Source: Homalodisca vitripennis (lineage: Eukaryota > Arthropoda > Insecta > Hemiptera > Cicadellidae). From it: a DNA stretch of 64,000 nucleotides. The translations under genes and the position numbers were made by a program. Below are positions 32,509 to 45,102 of this stretch, in pieces. Location of the stretch: positions 63,774,001 to 63,838,000 of the forward strand of contig NC_060213.1 of NCBI RefSeq assembly GCF_021130785.1. Reading direction: 5' to 3'. Numbering within the stretch: the first letter of the stretch is position 1; each line of letters opens with the position of its first letter. The notes beneath the pieces were generated by a model. It saw only the letters and a list, made by a program, of their open reading frames with translations. It did no database searches and was not told where the DNA came from.

Positions 32509-33028
32509 ACTGGAAACTGTTGGTAGTTGACTTACTCGAAGACTTGAGGTTTGGTTTCTTCCCTGAAGTGAAACTTAATATAAAGCGAACCTAAAAAAAA
32601 AAACTTCCCCCCCCCTCGACAATCCTTCTCGGAATTCCTACAAGAAGTTTATTCCCCGATCCTGGTTATTTGAGTTGTCTTTATATTTTTAAGTTTTAGC
32701 GAGATTAGGGGAAAGAAGTTCGTAATATACACGTCTAGTCAGCCACCTCAAATCTTACGAGAAATACACCTTGTGATTCATAGGAAGTTAAAAAAAAATT
32801 CAACATTTTTATTTTATGTTTCAAGTGGATAAAATTTCAATTATTAGATTTCTAATAACTACGTAAATAAAAATATATTGAATGGTTATAACATGTATCT
32901 GGTTATACTTTCCTATTAAAAAATAAATTCAATTGTTTAGTGAAATGAGTTTTGTTACACCAAAATAATGTTATGTTTGTTGGTAACAATCTACCTGAAA
33001 AATTGCAAACAAACAGAATTTACTTTAT
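32509..33028. other. Non-coding stretch
   Basis: Contains an A10/C9 run near 32,591-32,618. No gene seen. Confidence 0.4.
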
Positions 33029-34369
33029 CAAGTCAATGTGCAAATTAATCCTGAACCGAGAGGTAAATTTGGATTTTCGGCGTTGGCTAACCTGCATATG
33101 TGTATAATTTCTTTTCTACATGTGATTCATTGTTTTCTACATCACTACAACACTTTTTTTAGTATGTTTATGGTTGCAACATGTTTGAAGTATAATACTG
33201 TCTTCTGTGTCGTCCATTTTTTAACCATCCGATATATTTTGAATGATTTCTGGGTTATTTTCGATATTAGTTTTATTATGGATTCTAACTCCTAGGAAAA
33301 GAAGCAAGATTGTAACTCTGCATGAAACACACTTCTTGACTCAAAGACAGAATTAGCTGAACAATGTGGTGTTAGTTTGGGCTACTGTAAATAATATTAT
33401 TAAGTTAAAAAAACGTAACCGGTTCAATATCTCCTAAAAGAAAAGGGTTTTGTGAAGAAAACCTACAACCCAAATATGATGCAATTTGTTAAAATAGTAA
33501 ACCTTCACCCTGAAGTTCATATTCAATGACTCAACATCATAAGACGTCTTTTGGCCGTTACACAGAAATCCAGAATGCCAAGGAAAAAAACTAACTGGTA
33601 ACCATCCGCTAATGATGAAAAAACGTTGCTCGGGCCAAAAATACAAATTTTGGGAAGTTGAGAAATTGGAGGATAGGTTTTAATTTCGTGACGAGAGTCA
33701 TTTTGAAGTCCAAGTAGGAAGTTGTTCATGTAAAGAAGTTCAGATAATGAACCATGTGTCCCACGAAACATTGCATACAAACAGTAAACACCCAGTAAAA
33801 AATGTTTTGGGGTTGTTTTTCGCTTAGGGAGGCCTTTGGTACAAATATCTGGAATTATGAAACAGTGAAAATATATCCTATTTCTACAAAGCAGAGTTTG
33901 ATTCCTGAACTTAAAAAACTAGAAGCGAACTATCACTTAAAAATATCCAGTAATTCAACAAGATCTTGCACCCTGTCACGCATCCAAGGCAGTTTTAAGA
34001 AATTACATGGATGAACAGGGTAATTCTGTGCTTGGAATGGCCTGGAAACTCGCCCTGATTATCAATCCAAATAAAAATCTCTGGTCCAATTTGTAAGCAA
34101 AGTTTAAGAAAAAAGGACTGCACAACTAAAAGAAAAGACTATTTCAGCCCGATTCAGGTTTGGTTTCATGACCTTGAAATTCTAGAAATGTGCATAGAAA
34201 CTGGTCTATGTCAATGCCAAAAAGACTTGACATGAAAATACAAGCAAAGGGAGGCCCACATTAAGTATTAACATGAATGTATAATTGAAAACTTACATAA
34301 TTAGCCTATAAATGTTTTTTGTTTTTTAACTGAAATTTGTATTTGTTCAGATTAATTTGCACATGACTG
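33029..34369 (+). mobile_element. Tc1-like DNA transposon, dead
   Basis: The right end is TTAATTTGCACATGACTG followed by TA, and the left end is CAAGTCAATGTGCAAATTAA, its imperfect inverse, next to TA. Between them lies a broken DDE transposase. The length, 1,341 bp, is typical of Tc1/mariner elements. The left terminus carries small insertions relative to the right, so its exact base is uncertain. Confidence 0.85.
33285..34265 (+). pseudogene. Tc1-like transposase pseudogene
   Basis: Over several frames the plus strand gives an HTH region (KRSKIVTLHETHFLT, LAEQCGVSLGTVNNI), RDESHFEVQ with the first catalytic Asp near 33,690, MFWGCFS at 33,802, and QQDLAPCHASKAV at about 33,957 with the second Asp. 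NSPDYQ near 34,050 holds the third acidic position. Many stops and frame changes make it non-functional. Transposition was by cut and paste at TA. Confidence 0.85.
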
Positions 34370-34371
34370 TA

Positions 34372-37300
34372 ATTATTTAATGCAATATTCTTGTACGTAC
34401 ATCCATAAGAAATGTTAGATATTTAAAGTGTAAACTGTATCCATCCTTAAATATCATGAAGCAACAATCAAATGGTTTGAATAAAAGGACACACCAAATT
34501 CATATTTATAAAGCTATAAAACCCAAGTACTCGTCATGTCATACTACACCTTGCATTATTGATTTTTTCACCAATTCTAGACATCTTTTGTTGCGATTAA
34601 TTGCCAAAAAAACCAAAAACTATTTCAAATGATAACCAAATTTAGTAGGTCCTAAAGGCCAAAAGATAACAAATATTCACGGATTAGTTAACGAAAACAG
34701 AGAACCAAGTTGTATTGACTAATAAAGCAATTTGGCTATAGTTATTCCAACTATATAATTTACAAAACGAGATATTTTTTGATTATATATATATGTCAAC
34801 AGAACACGATTTACCGCTTAACTATCCAGTACGAACTAAAAACATTTTTTAAATAAACAGTAACCTAGTACGATGTTTGATTTAACAATGATAAAGTGCA
34901 AACTTATAATTATGTCACATGGAATATATAAGCCACTAAGGAAAACAAGTTTTCTAAAAATACTACACTTGTGTAATAAACCTCTGAAGTATTTGCATAG
35001 CCCAACATTGTTATAAACAATTAATGGAAACATATTTATCATTTTAGACAAATAGTAGCTTTTTTAATTGAGTCAACATATATAGTTTTTTTCTATCAAT
35101 GTATTTGTATTTATCAAGTTATTTTTCAGTAAATGGGAAGTACTCCAAAATCGGTTATAAGCACTTTTTGGACAAAGACTAAACATTTTACCAGTTACTG
35201 TACCTGAAACACTTTCATGCCCCAAGAGAGAGGCAGCTCTATAATCAACCACTTCTTCCTTTCCAAACTACTAAAATCATCATGGACCAACAAAAATCCG
35301 GTTTTTAGATAGTAGTCCATAAATAGGAGTTGTGATAAAACTAAAAATTTGTCTAATATAAGAGTAGCTGTTTAATTGGCTGCTATCTCAGGCAATTTTT
35401 CAAATCAAAGTTAGTACACTATCACATTTTTAGGTAGTATGAATGGTATATATAATTTCATTGTTTCATTGTTAAAAGATCAGGAGAGAAAGGTACTCAA
35501 ATCTATTTATATCGTTTTGCGGCCGTATAGGATACATTTATGGTATTCAACCTGACTTGTAATTCACGACGCCACAATCTGCGGTTTTTCCTTCTGATGC
35601 ACCAAAGTAATATATACATACGTCACTCAGAAACCTATTTTAAAAAATTAATTTCCCAACCCTTGGTTTATCTTTGATTCCCGTCTTATATATTTTCGAA
35701 TGCCATAGTTTTGAGTATGCCTCGCTGTCACGATGAAGGAAACATATATTTCATGTATCTTAAATAATCTTACTTTTTTTCGCATTCAGAAAGTAGAACG
35801 ATCTCAGGCCATCTAAAATAATTTTTTGGTCTAAAGTATATAAGCGCGTCAAATTTGTGCTTGCCCTCGATTACTCCCGACCAATAGAATATTATACACA
35901 TGTAGGTCACAGAAAACGTGAAGTCTGTTAAGAGTCTACTTACGCCTCCTGCAATCTTGTTTTCGGTCTAGAATATTTTCCGGTGCCAGAAATGAGTTTT
36001 TGCCTTTGTTGTCCATTAATTGAAAAAACATATACACACAGATACTTATACTGAGAGGTCTACTACTAATACTAAGCCTGGTTCGGGCTATAAGGCGGAA
36101 TTTAGTAAGTTTTATGGAACTAAGGATATAATTTCAATAACCGTTAATAATAAGCCTTGAGTTTGTAGAGGTCTTGCCTGTAATATTGGGTTACATGGCC
36201 TCGTTGAAGCTTGTTTAGGTATAAAAATCTATCATATCAGCGAAATGTCATAGAAAGCCAATTATTTGAGTTTCCTTATGTGTAAAACATTCACTGCTTT
36301 CTCATAACAGTGGTTTTAAACATTACGCGCATCTCCAAAAAACACAAAACAACTAAAAATAAAATACATCCAATACATTTAAATGTTTTAATTTGGTACC
36401 TGTCCCGAAAATAATATGGTCTAACAAGGTGGCTACTGAAGTGGCCCTTGTTTGGATCATTATCAATAGTTACTGTTGTTTTAATTTTTCCTCAAGTCTC
36501 TTGCAATAACAACAGATCGGTATTTAAAGATCACCAATGCAGATGACGGATAGCTAACTTTAAACAGCCCTAGCTAACAAAAATATAACTTAAAAAGAAT
36601 TGGGCAATAATTGAGTATCTTCACAAGTGGCGGCCTGTAGAGACGGTCACATAAGCCAATTTTGGCTTCTTTGTATTTTATTACAACTACAAAGAGTTTC
36701 CCTATGCAATGGTTCACTTTATGAGCCTAAAGGAGACCACCGTTTCATAAAATAAACCCTTCTCTTACTAAAATGCTTTTCCACACCCATAACATAGCTA
36801 TTTTGTACGTTGTCTGCTAGAAACCTCAGCCGATTCTCAGTTATCGGTCGTAACCTGGAACCCGGCATCTTGTAGCTGTCAGGCTGTAGCCATGTCTCAC
36901 TGAGTGTTAAAATGTTCAAACACACGACACCCACTTCTAACAATATGTTTCATTAAAACCTGTTTTCCCAGAGTTTCTTGCAACTTACCAGGCACCCTAC
37001 CATACTGGTCCCATCTTCTTCGATGACGTCAAGGGAGCCATAATAAGCTGTGTGTGGTACCCAGAAACCATAGTGTTAATAAGCAGTCTCGAGTGATAAG
37101 CCCTTTTGCATAACGCTCAGTCCAAATTAGAACTGGGTTAATAATTAAAATTTTTCCCTTAGATTGGTGTAATCAGAAACTACTTCGAAGGGAATCCAGT
37201 GACTAAGGGTTTAATAACCAGCTGATGCTTAATTCCTACCTCCTACTTTCCTCGTCATTGAGTCCTTTATTGTTGTGAAACGTATATTTATTAAGGATTA

Positions 37301-39274
37301 TAAAATAGAATTATAAATTTATTATAATTTGTATTCCCCGCTGTTTTCCATATAATCAAACAGGCATTTGCCGTTGTGTCAAACCAAATAAATAAAATAA
37401 AACTAATTAATTGTTTTTTGTTTTACCTATTTTTGGTATCGTTTGTTTCTAGATAAGTTTTTAACTCGGATTGGTTTACTTTTCCTGCCAAGCTACATGC
37501 ACAACATAGACTTAACAAAGAGATAACACTTTTGTAACACCTTTTAAAAATTAAATCATAAAATACTAAGTACAGTCCAATGAGTAGATTAATAAAATGG
37601 CGAATAAAGAACACTCCTATATTGAAATCTTATTGTTTAATCTCATTCAATACATACCGACATTAAATAATGAGTCGATTCAATCATTATTGTAGTTTTA
37701 AAACCACATTTGTACAATTCTATACGTAAACCATCTTTAGTATGATGATTGAAGTACATGTTATATCTCGTGAACCTTATTGTCTAGAACACAGTTTAAA
37801 CCATCAATAATTGGTCTAGTGCTCAATCTCGAGCATCTTATGAAATGAAACGTGGATAAAGTAAGCGGACCCATTCAGGAAGAAATCTGGCCATTACAAA
37901 GGATGGATTGCCTCTTAATAACGAAGTAGAAAAATTTGAATGCGTTTTTCTTGTCGTTTGCAAGCAGAGACCTAGATCTTGACCTCCCAAAGAGGTCTTA
38001 CATAACTTCACCATAGATAATACATTTTAGGACACCTCCGCTTCATTCATCATCTAGACGTACCCAAATAGTATAAAATAGGTGTATTGTTCAGCTCTAT
38101 ACTGCTGGCCAAAACAATGACACACAAAGTTTAAAATTGCTTCACATAAAAAAAATGTTAAAAAATTAATATCCTGGTTGGGATAAACACAATACTAAAG
38201 AGAAAGTGTCGCATTAGTTTTAGCGTTTATGATAAAAACAAGCACTACCCCACCGAAATATATTGACTGAATATAGCAGGGTTGTCATAACCATGTAATC
38301 TATAATATAAACCAAACACACACTCAAGGAATAAATCACATGTCTTAAAATAATCAAAATTTTATAATCCATTTCAGAATGATTCTTTGAAAGGAATTTG
38401 TGCCTGCCTTTGCATGGCTCTCGGCTTCCTCTTTTTTTATAAACCCACTGTAAATCGTTCTTAGAAAGTCTGATTATCTGTAAACCAGATATCGTACAGT
38501 ATAATGCACCTTGCTCTCCTATCTGTTTATGCTAATAACACCTGTTTACTTGGTTCAGATCTAGGAATTGTATAAACGTGTACTACCTAATCAGTATGGC
38601 ACCCGCCATGAAAACGGACCTGCATACCCAATGAAGGGTTTTCTGTCAGCAAAATATGCACTTTATTTCTGATGCATAAACTCATGGCATGCATTATATA
38701 CTCTATATGTAAAGTCCATTAGCTTGCAGTTCTTCCCTCGAATTGCAGCTACTGATGTCAATTCCTTGATAACATCTTTGTTAGTTCCCTGTCCCTTTAT
38801 TCCCTTCGCCTACTACATGTTCTTTACTATACCATTCCATATTGTCAAAGAAATTCAATTTATAATTTCTTGCATGAAAACAATTCGTGACTTAATGTTG
38901 TAACAATGTTTTATAAACCATGTTGATCGTACGCCGTCTTTGGGACAGCATGAGGCTTGGTTTTCGCCCTAGAGCAGACATCCTATAGACCAATATAGCC
39001 ATGTAACCATTGTATCTATAAGATCAATGTAACAACAATATTTCTCGTTTATAATGTAACGAGATTATATTACTAGATTACTTCGCAAGAGACGAGCACC
39101 ACATCAGGAAATGGTATAGTGGATGCAAAACGTTGACGTAAACCTATGACCTATCTCAATTTATTACGTAAAGACTGACTTTGTATTTATTTTTTTAATA
39201 TCTCATTTCAAAACTTGTTAATGCGAATGAATTTACATCCAATCAAGTCTATTCAAAGGGAAATTTACAATTAA

Positions 39275-39306
<32 letters not shown>

Positions 39307-40960
39307 TATATATTATGTATACAATAATATTATTTATGTATACAAATAAAAGATTTACGACCATTTTAGTGGTTGGGTGTATGTAAAACTTAATTTTTCT
39401 GTTATAATGTAAGGAACAATTTTCATTGTTCACATGTGCACGGACAGCATTGACCGTTTATTACAATAGTGTATATTTACATGATTTTCTGACCGATGTT
39501 TAAGGCTTAGGTGTCAACAATTTTGTACTTAAACTAAAAAATTTATCGTTCTGTTAAAACTTCGACAATCGCATAATTTTTAAATTACTAAGCTAGAAAT
39601 ATTTCAACCTTCAACCATATTCAAACGTAATTGATAATAGAATACTAATTTGTATCAGTAATTAAAGCTTCTAAATCAATAATTGAGCCAAAAGTTTTTT
39701 CTGTAATATTTGCTGAAATACAAACAATACAGAAAACACATACACAGAGTAAACTAAGCATATCTGACCCTGTTTATATTATATTTTTTATTTACTTTGG
39801 CTCTAACATTCATTCTCGAAATATACTGGACAGTTCATAAACACTTTGAATACTACGGTAATAAAATATCGTTTCTACGTGGTTGCGATAGTTACTTATC
39901 TGTGTACCTAGTGTACATAATGGAGTTTCATTCAACCTCGTTAATTGATTGTGTCTATGTGTAACTGTACAAAAATATTCGAAGCAATCCATGTAGAGTT
40001 TTAACGTTTCAACTGTTGACTTTTCCTATGTGTTTTGTTAGTTACTTTTAGGTAGATTGTGAAATATATTTTGGTAGTACTATTTCAAAAGCCTTTATAT
40101 TTTTACAGTTAACATTTCCTGTGTTAACATCTAAATGAAAACTTGATTTTAAGAATGTTAGCGATTATATCGATATTTACTGTCTCCACACGAATTATTG
40201 TTTTAATATTTTACTTTATTTTATATCTCGTTAGCATTATTAGCACTATTATTAACAACGCTTTTAACGATTTAATTCGTTTTGTGTCCAATTTAAAATT
40301 ATTCAATTACAACTTATAGCTTTTTTTAACAACTATTTTGTATCATCCATACACCTATTAACTAATAGGTACTTGTTACAATGTTTCTTAAGGTGAAACA
40401 GTTATTTATAAACTATGCATGTTTTAAGTCAACTGAAAGCTTATACCCAGTGTTTTACATTTTACTTTGTTCGATATTAGGCCCTTTTAATGACTAAACG
40501 TTGTATTTACTCTTATTTTATATGTATTTTATCTATGTGTGTGTTAAATATTTTAGTGGACTTCTGTTAAATAATGTTCTGGCTTTCTTGCATTATTCAG
40601 AACATTAAGTATGTATATTTCTCGGATATAGATGTTATCTCATCTGTATTCAGCACTGTGAAGGCTGAATCGTCTTGTTCAATATTTTAATTAAAAATGC
40701 TCAGTGGGTCTCTGTACTACTATTTATAATAGAAAGTACAGCATATTTATGGTGTTCACAAGTTTATTCCGTATGAAGTGCGTACTTGAACAACTGCCTC
40801 AACGCTTCACCTATCCTCAGGAAATTGCTTCTCCTCTTGTTTCGGTCCTTGTTTCAGAAGTGAGTAAAGAACCTTTTGGGTGGAGTCCTGCGGGTGTTCT
40901 TTCTCCCTATAGCTAAGCCGCTCCGACCAACGCGGCTAGTGTAGCGGTCAACCTCTGTAA
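34372..40960. other. Long non-coding stretch
   Basis: About 6.6 kb with no gene that I can support. A short minus-strand peptide near 36,890 (NILTLSETWLQPD) resembles the start of a LINE endonuclease but nothing continues it. A (TA)n tract is at 39,275-39,316. No tRNA-like fold or long inverted repeat was noticed. Confidence 0.4.
39275..39316. repeat. (TA)n microsatellite
   Basis: TA units with one AA interruption. Confidence 0.9.
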
Positions 40961-41052
40961 ATTCGGCACCGCTCTCAGGGTTGTTATGCTAGGACACCAC
41001 GCCACATTCTTGTAGCAATAACCAATGTAAAATTTATTTTGATGGTTCCAAT
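40961..41052 (+). repeat. Dispersed repeat, copy B
   Basis: Matches copy A at 32,416-32,508 in the same orientation over about 90 bp. The sequence just upstream (GCTAAGCCGCTCCGACCAAC) is unusually GC-rich for this region and may belong to the same unknown element. Confidence 0.75.
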
Positions 41053-41325
41053 AAAGAAAATTTTGAAAGTAGACTCCTTCTTTAGTAGTTTTGTTTTTTA
41101 CCAGTTGAGGTTCTTGTATCTGATTCTTCTTCTGGGTTCTTGTAGAAGTTGTAGAAATATGAAAAAAGGAAGGAAGAAGTGTGCACTAGAAGTCAAAAGA
41201 CGCCTTCTATTTGGGATACAATATGAATGGGAAATGAATGACACTATCATAATTTTATTTTTATTTTCATTTTCATTTTTCCACGGATACTTATGAAACT
41301 GTCCCTCTAGTCTTACTTGTTTAAA

Positions 41326-41425
41326 CCCCACCCCCCCCCCCCCCCACCCCCCCCCCCCCCCACCCCCCCCCCCCCCCACCCCCCCCCCCCCCCACCCCCC
41401 CCCCCCCCCACCCCCCCCCCCCCCC
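41326..41425. repeat. C-rich minisatellite (C13-15A)n
   Basis: About 100 bp composed only of C with single A residues spaced about 12-19 bp apart. The minus strand is a G-run array able to form G-quadruplexes. The glycine-rich frame across it is an artefact. Confidence 0.95.
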
Positions 41426-41520
41426 ATTTAGCTGTTAAACCTATTTACAGCAATAAACCAGGACAATAAGAAAACATTTGGTTCAAACAGATGCGTTTTT
41501 ATACTGTTATCTCTCTTAAT

Positions 41521-41576
41521 GGTGTCTCATGTCAATATGTATTTTTAGTCTCTGACAGCAAAAGTGCCTGTCAGTT

Positions 41577-41637
<61 letters not shown>

Positions 41638-41720
41638 TATACGTATATATACTCTAAGAACCTTTTTTAATGTAGACAGTTTTTCTGTCAGAGCCTAAAA
41701 ATATATACTGACATGATACC
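41521..41720. repeat. Inverted repeat around a (TA)n core
   Basis: Arms of about 46 bp (41521-41566 and 41675-41720; for example CTCTGACAG against CTGTCAGAG) flank a TA tract of about 60 bp at 41,578-41,635. Together they can form a long cruciform. It may be a MITE relic whose centre became a microsatellite. Confidence 0.8.
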
Positions 41721-43402
41721 ATTCCTGATATATATGGATCCACTATTCTTTTGAGATCATGGAATATAATAATAAACAAATTTAGCCGGATTTACATGTT
41801 TATATATTTATAATCTCTTTCGGCTGGTTGAAGTCAATATGCCGAGATAAAAGAGTTGAGATCCGGATGCGTGTTGTTTATTAGGAATCCTTCAGGGATT
41901 CGTACTGCGACCTCTTATCTTACTGTATATTGCACACGTAAAAAAACTTAATCCCAATGGAGAGAATCAAATTCTCTTCAATTCTGACGATATACTAATG
42001 AGTTTTGATTATTTTTCATTCTATTTTTCATTCTTGCACTTAGCTTTATCTTAATTTTATCACTTAATTTAATCTCAAACGAAGCATACAGGATATCATG
42101 CTATGTATTATTTTACAAATATTAAAACTTATTTACTACCAAATTTATTTCATAAATCAGTCAAAATTTTAAACAATGGATTGAGAAATTATAATTTAAA
42201 CAAACAACTGGAATGAATACATTGTTAGTTTTTGTAAGAATATTTTGTCATCGCTTTTCCTAATGAGACGAGTACCCACAATATAAATATCTTAATAATA
42301 TTATAATTACGAAAGTGCCTTTGTTTGTTTTGTTTTTAAGCGTAAACTATTCAATTGATTGTACTGGATATTACTTGTTTGTTATTACGGGCCCTGGGAT
42401 GAATATACGAATATTCTCATTTCGAAAATCATTTATTTAGTCTGAAAATTATCGAAAAAATTCCATCTTGGTTTCTGAAGTTGTGATATATTCGGCTTCC
42501 CAGAAACTTCACACTCTTTAAATTTATAACCATAAGACAGAAACACCATGTCCAGGGCATTCCGAACTGCATATATCGGGAAATTATTTAAAATTTGATT
42601 TATGTTTAAAGGATTACATATTTTATCGTTACTAAAATATTGAGCTTGTGTTCTCTTCATAGAAGTGGTTTATGTTAATCTAACAGCTTTTTTCAGGAAA
42701 GACTGATTCCTTTTCAAGCAATAATCTGTGTGCCCTCATAAGCCACTGATCAACGAAAGACAAAATAAGGGGGAGAGAGAGTCGATGAAAGTAGGTCAAC
42801 TGTACTGATAAATATCCTACAGTCATTCACAGGGTTATAACCTGCACGAGTTCAGATCTAAAGTCCTTAAAGTAACTTAGCGAGTAAACAAGAAACGTGT
42901 GTTGTTGAACTAAAGAACATTGTGTTAGTAGCAGACACTTGTAATTAAGAGAACAAATAATGTGCACAGAGAGTTCCGGAGGGGTACACACACTGTTAAC
43001 TTCTTGTAGAAAGAAGCCATCACTTGTACTCACTTTACTTATATATATACTAGTTTAATAATGCAAGCTTAATCCAGTGCTAATGTTTTTGCACTAAGCT
43101 CTTAGTTAGGCTGTACTGAATTGCTTTAGTCATAATTAAACTTAAACCAATAATTACGTCCTAAAATCTATTTTAGTCTTTGCCTCTAAAATCTTCTTTT
43201 AAAACAGATTCACCTTTATAACTATAGGTGGAAAACCAGAAGAACATATACAGCACAACTTTTTCTGGTTATTCAAGAAAACTTATTTTAGATTCCAATT
43301 TAAATTTAAATGTATATGATAGGTGAGGCACTTTACAAGAAGGAAATTCAACCAACTAACAAATAATTTACTACTTTATTGGGATGGATCCTAAATTGAA
43401 AC

Positions 43403-43437
<35 letters not shown>

Positions 43438-44110
43438 TTCTCTTAGGACAAGAAGCTTTGTGAGACATGTTGGAGTGAGCTGGGTTACATCGGAGCTACG
43501 TCATTTGTAACAACTTACACAAAATAATATCTTATATACTTTACTCTCCTTTAAGTGCATTTATATTCGTCTGGAAATGAAAAATGTGTTGTAATGCCAT
43601 TTAGGAAATGATATTTTTTTCCAGGAGGGTTCAGTTCTGTCTGGCTTATATCATCATCCAGTTGAACCTACACTGGATACAATAAAACGGATGAGTCAAT
43701 TACACGTGACCAATCCAATGGATGTCCAAGAACGGCATTTCACAAATATAACATATCAAGATATTGGATTTAATGTTTGCAGTTTCTTTTTTCTAAGCGA
43801 AAAGAAAGTTTCCTCGTAATTTTAAGGACAAACTGTAACAATAGTTACCGATTAGTAGCTGTAAATATATGAAAAATATGAATATTGGTTATTTTTTACA
43901 AGAAAATATTTTTTGTCTTACAATATTTGTTATAATTTGACTTTTTAAATTTAAGATATAAAAACTTTGCAGTTAAAGACCTGTATGTTGCAGTGAAATG
44001 TCACTGTTAAAATCTAATGTTCGTTAAGAACTACAAACTAGAATATGAATGATTAATCTCACAAGGCTGTAAAATATTGAGTAAACTTATGGATATTAAT
44101 TAAAATCAAT
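41721..44110. other. Non-coding stretch with a Helitron-like scrap and a T tract
   Basis: At about 42,290-42,420 the words ATATTATAATTACGAAAGTG and GCGTAAACTATTCAATTGAT match arthropod Helitron-type repeats. A T32 tract lies at 43,405-43,436. No gene seen. Confidence 0.45.
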
Positions 44111-44144
44111 ATTAGAAACTGATTAAAAAAATAAAATCAATATT
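44111..44144. repeat. 34-bp direct repeat, left (target duplication of Penelope-like element)
   Basis: Begins ATTAGAAACTGATTAAAAAA and matches 48643-48676 at 33 of 34 positions. The two copies bracket the Penelope-like element. Confidence 0.8.
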
Positions 44145-44174
44145 AGAAAACAATTTCAATTTCCTCCCACTTTC

Positions 44175-44368
44175 TCCATTAAAGATAGGTATGATTTTAT
44201 AAACTCCACAAGAGATTTAAAGATCGAAGAAGATGAATATCTTGTATCGTTTGATATTGAATCACTTTATCCAAACGTACCAATTAAAGATACTATCAAA
44301 ATCATAGAGGACTGGCTGATTTCCTTAAACTTAGAAACAACTATTGTTAACGAATACATTAATTTAGT
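44175..44368 (+). pseudogene. Penelope-like RT, upstream part
   Basis: The frame reads DRYDFINSTRDLKIEEDEYL, VSFDIESLYPNVPIKD (first catalytic Asp) and continues to NEYINLV, where the LINE interrupts it within a codon context that resumes in phase after the insertion at TTAGT. It begins mid-RT because the element is truncated at the 5' end. Confidence 0.85.
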
Positions 44369-44371
44369 GTA

Positions 44372-44935
44372 TTGGCAACATCTTTCGATCGATCGCATTT
44401 TAAAGGGGGAGGAGGTGTGGCAATCTTTGTAAAATCTGGTCTGGAATTCCTGCCATTCAAGGTTAATCACACTTGTGATCTAGATTTTGAAGTGGTCGGG
44501 ATAAAAATGAATATCAAATTCCAAAGACAAAATCAACATAATTGGCATTTACCGATCTCCAAATGGTGCAGCAACACATTCTTTGAACATTTTGAAAAAT
44601 CTTCTAAAATTACTCGATTTAAAGTTGTCCAAATTCATTATAACTGGCGACTTCAATATTGACGCCTTAGACCACACCGACCCCCTGACCCAGCGGCTAC
44701 GGGACATTCTTAATTCTTTCGGGCCTGATTTGGTCGATAAACACTCCAACACGAGTAACCGCCACATCGAGTAAAGCCATCGACAACGTAATCACAAACA
44801 TCCCAAACGCCTCGGTCACTGTAATCAACGCGGCCATCTCTGATCACTTCGCTCAGGAGACCATTATTAGTCATTGTTCGTCTCGGACTCAAATTCCTCC
44901 ATCCAAATTCAAAAGAGACTTGAGGTCTGAAAACA
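44372..44935 (+). pseudogene. Nested LINE endonuclease domain, 5'-truncated
   Basis: Frame pieces read GGGGVAIFVKSGLEF, then FIITGDFNIDALD (44,633 on), DLVDKHSN, AIDNVITNI and AISDHF near 44,840. These are the GDFN and SDH motifs of APE-type endonucleases. Frame changes near 44,560 and 44,770. Confidence 0.8.
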
Positions 44936-45102
44936 TCGCGCTTTTCAACTCGTCCTTAGCAAAAGAAACTTGGGCCTTTTTAAATAATTCTGACAGCGTA
45001 GAAACAGCTTTTTCGGCATTCCACGACCGCTTAGTTTTTAACCTGAATACACTTGCCCTTTTAAATATATCAAAGAAGTCAAAAAAAGAAAAACAAACTC
45101 TT

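Noticed and set aside
36719..36943. Frame with NILTLSETWLQPD resembling a LINE endonuclease start
   Set aside because: Only about 13 residues resemble the family and nothing continues it; too little to call.
41098..41427. 109-residue glycine-rich minus-strand frame
   Set aside because: It is only the translation of the C-run minisatellite plus flanking sequence.
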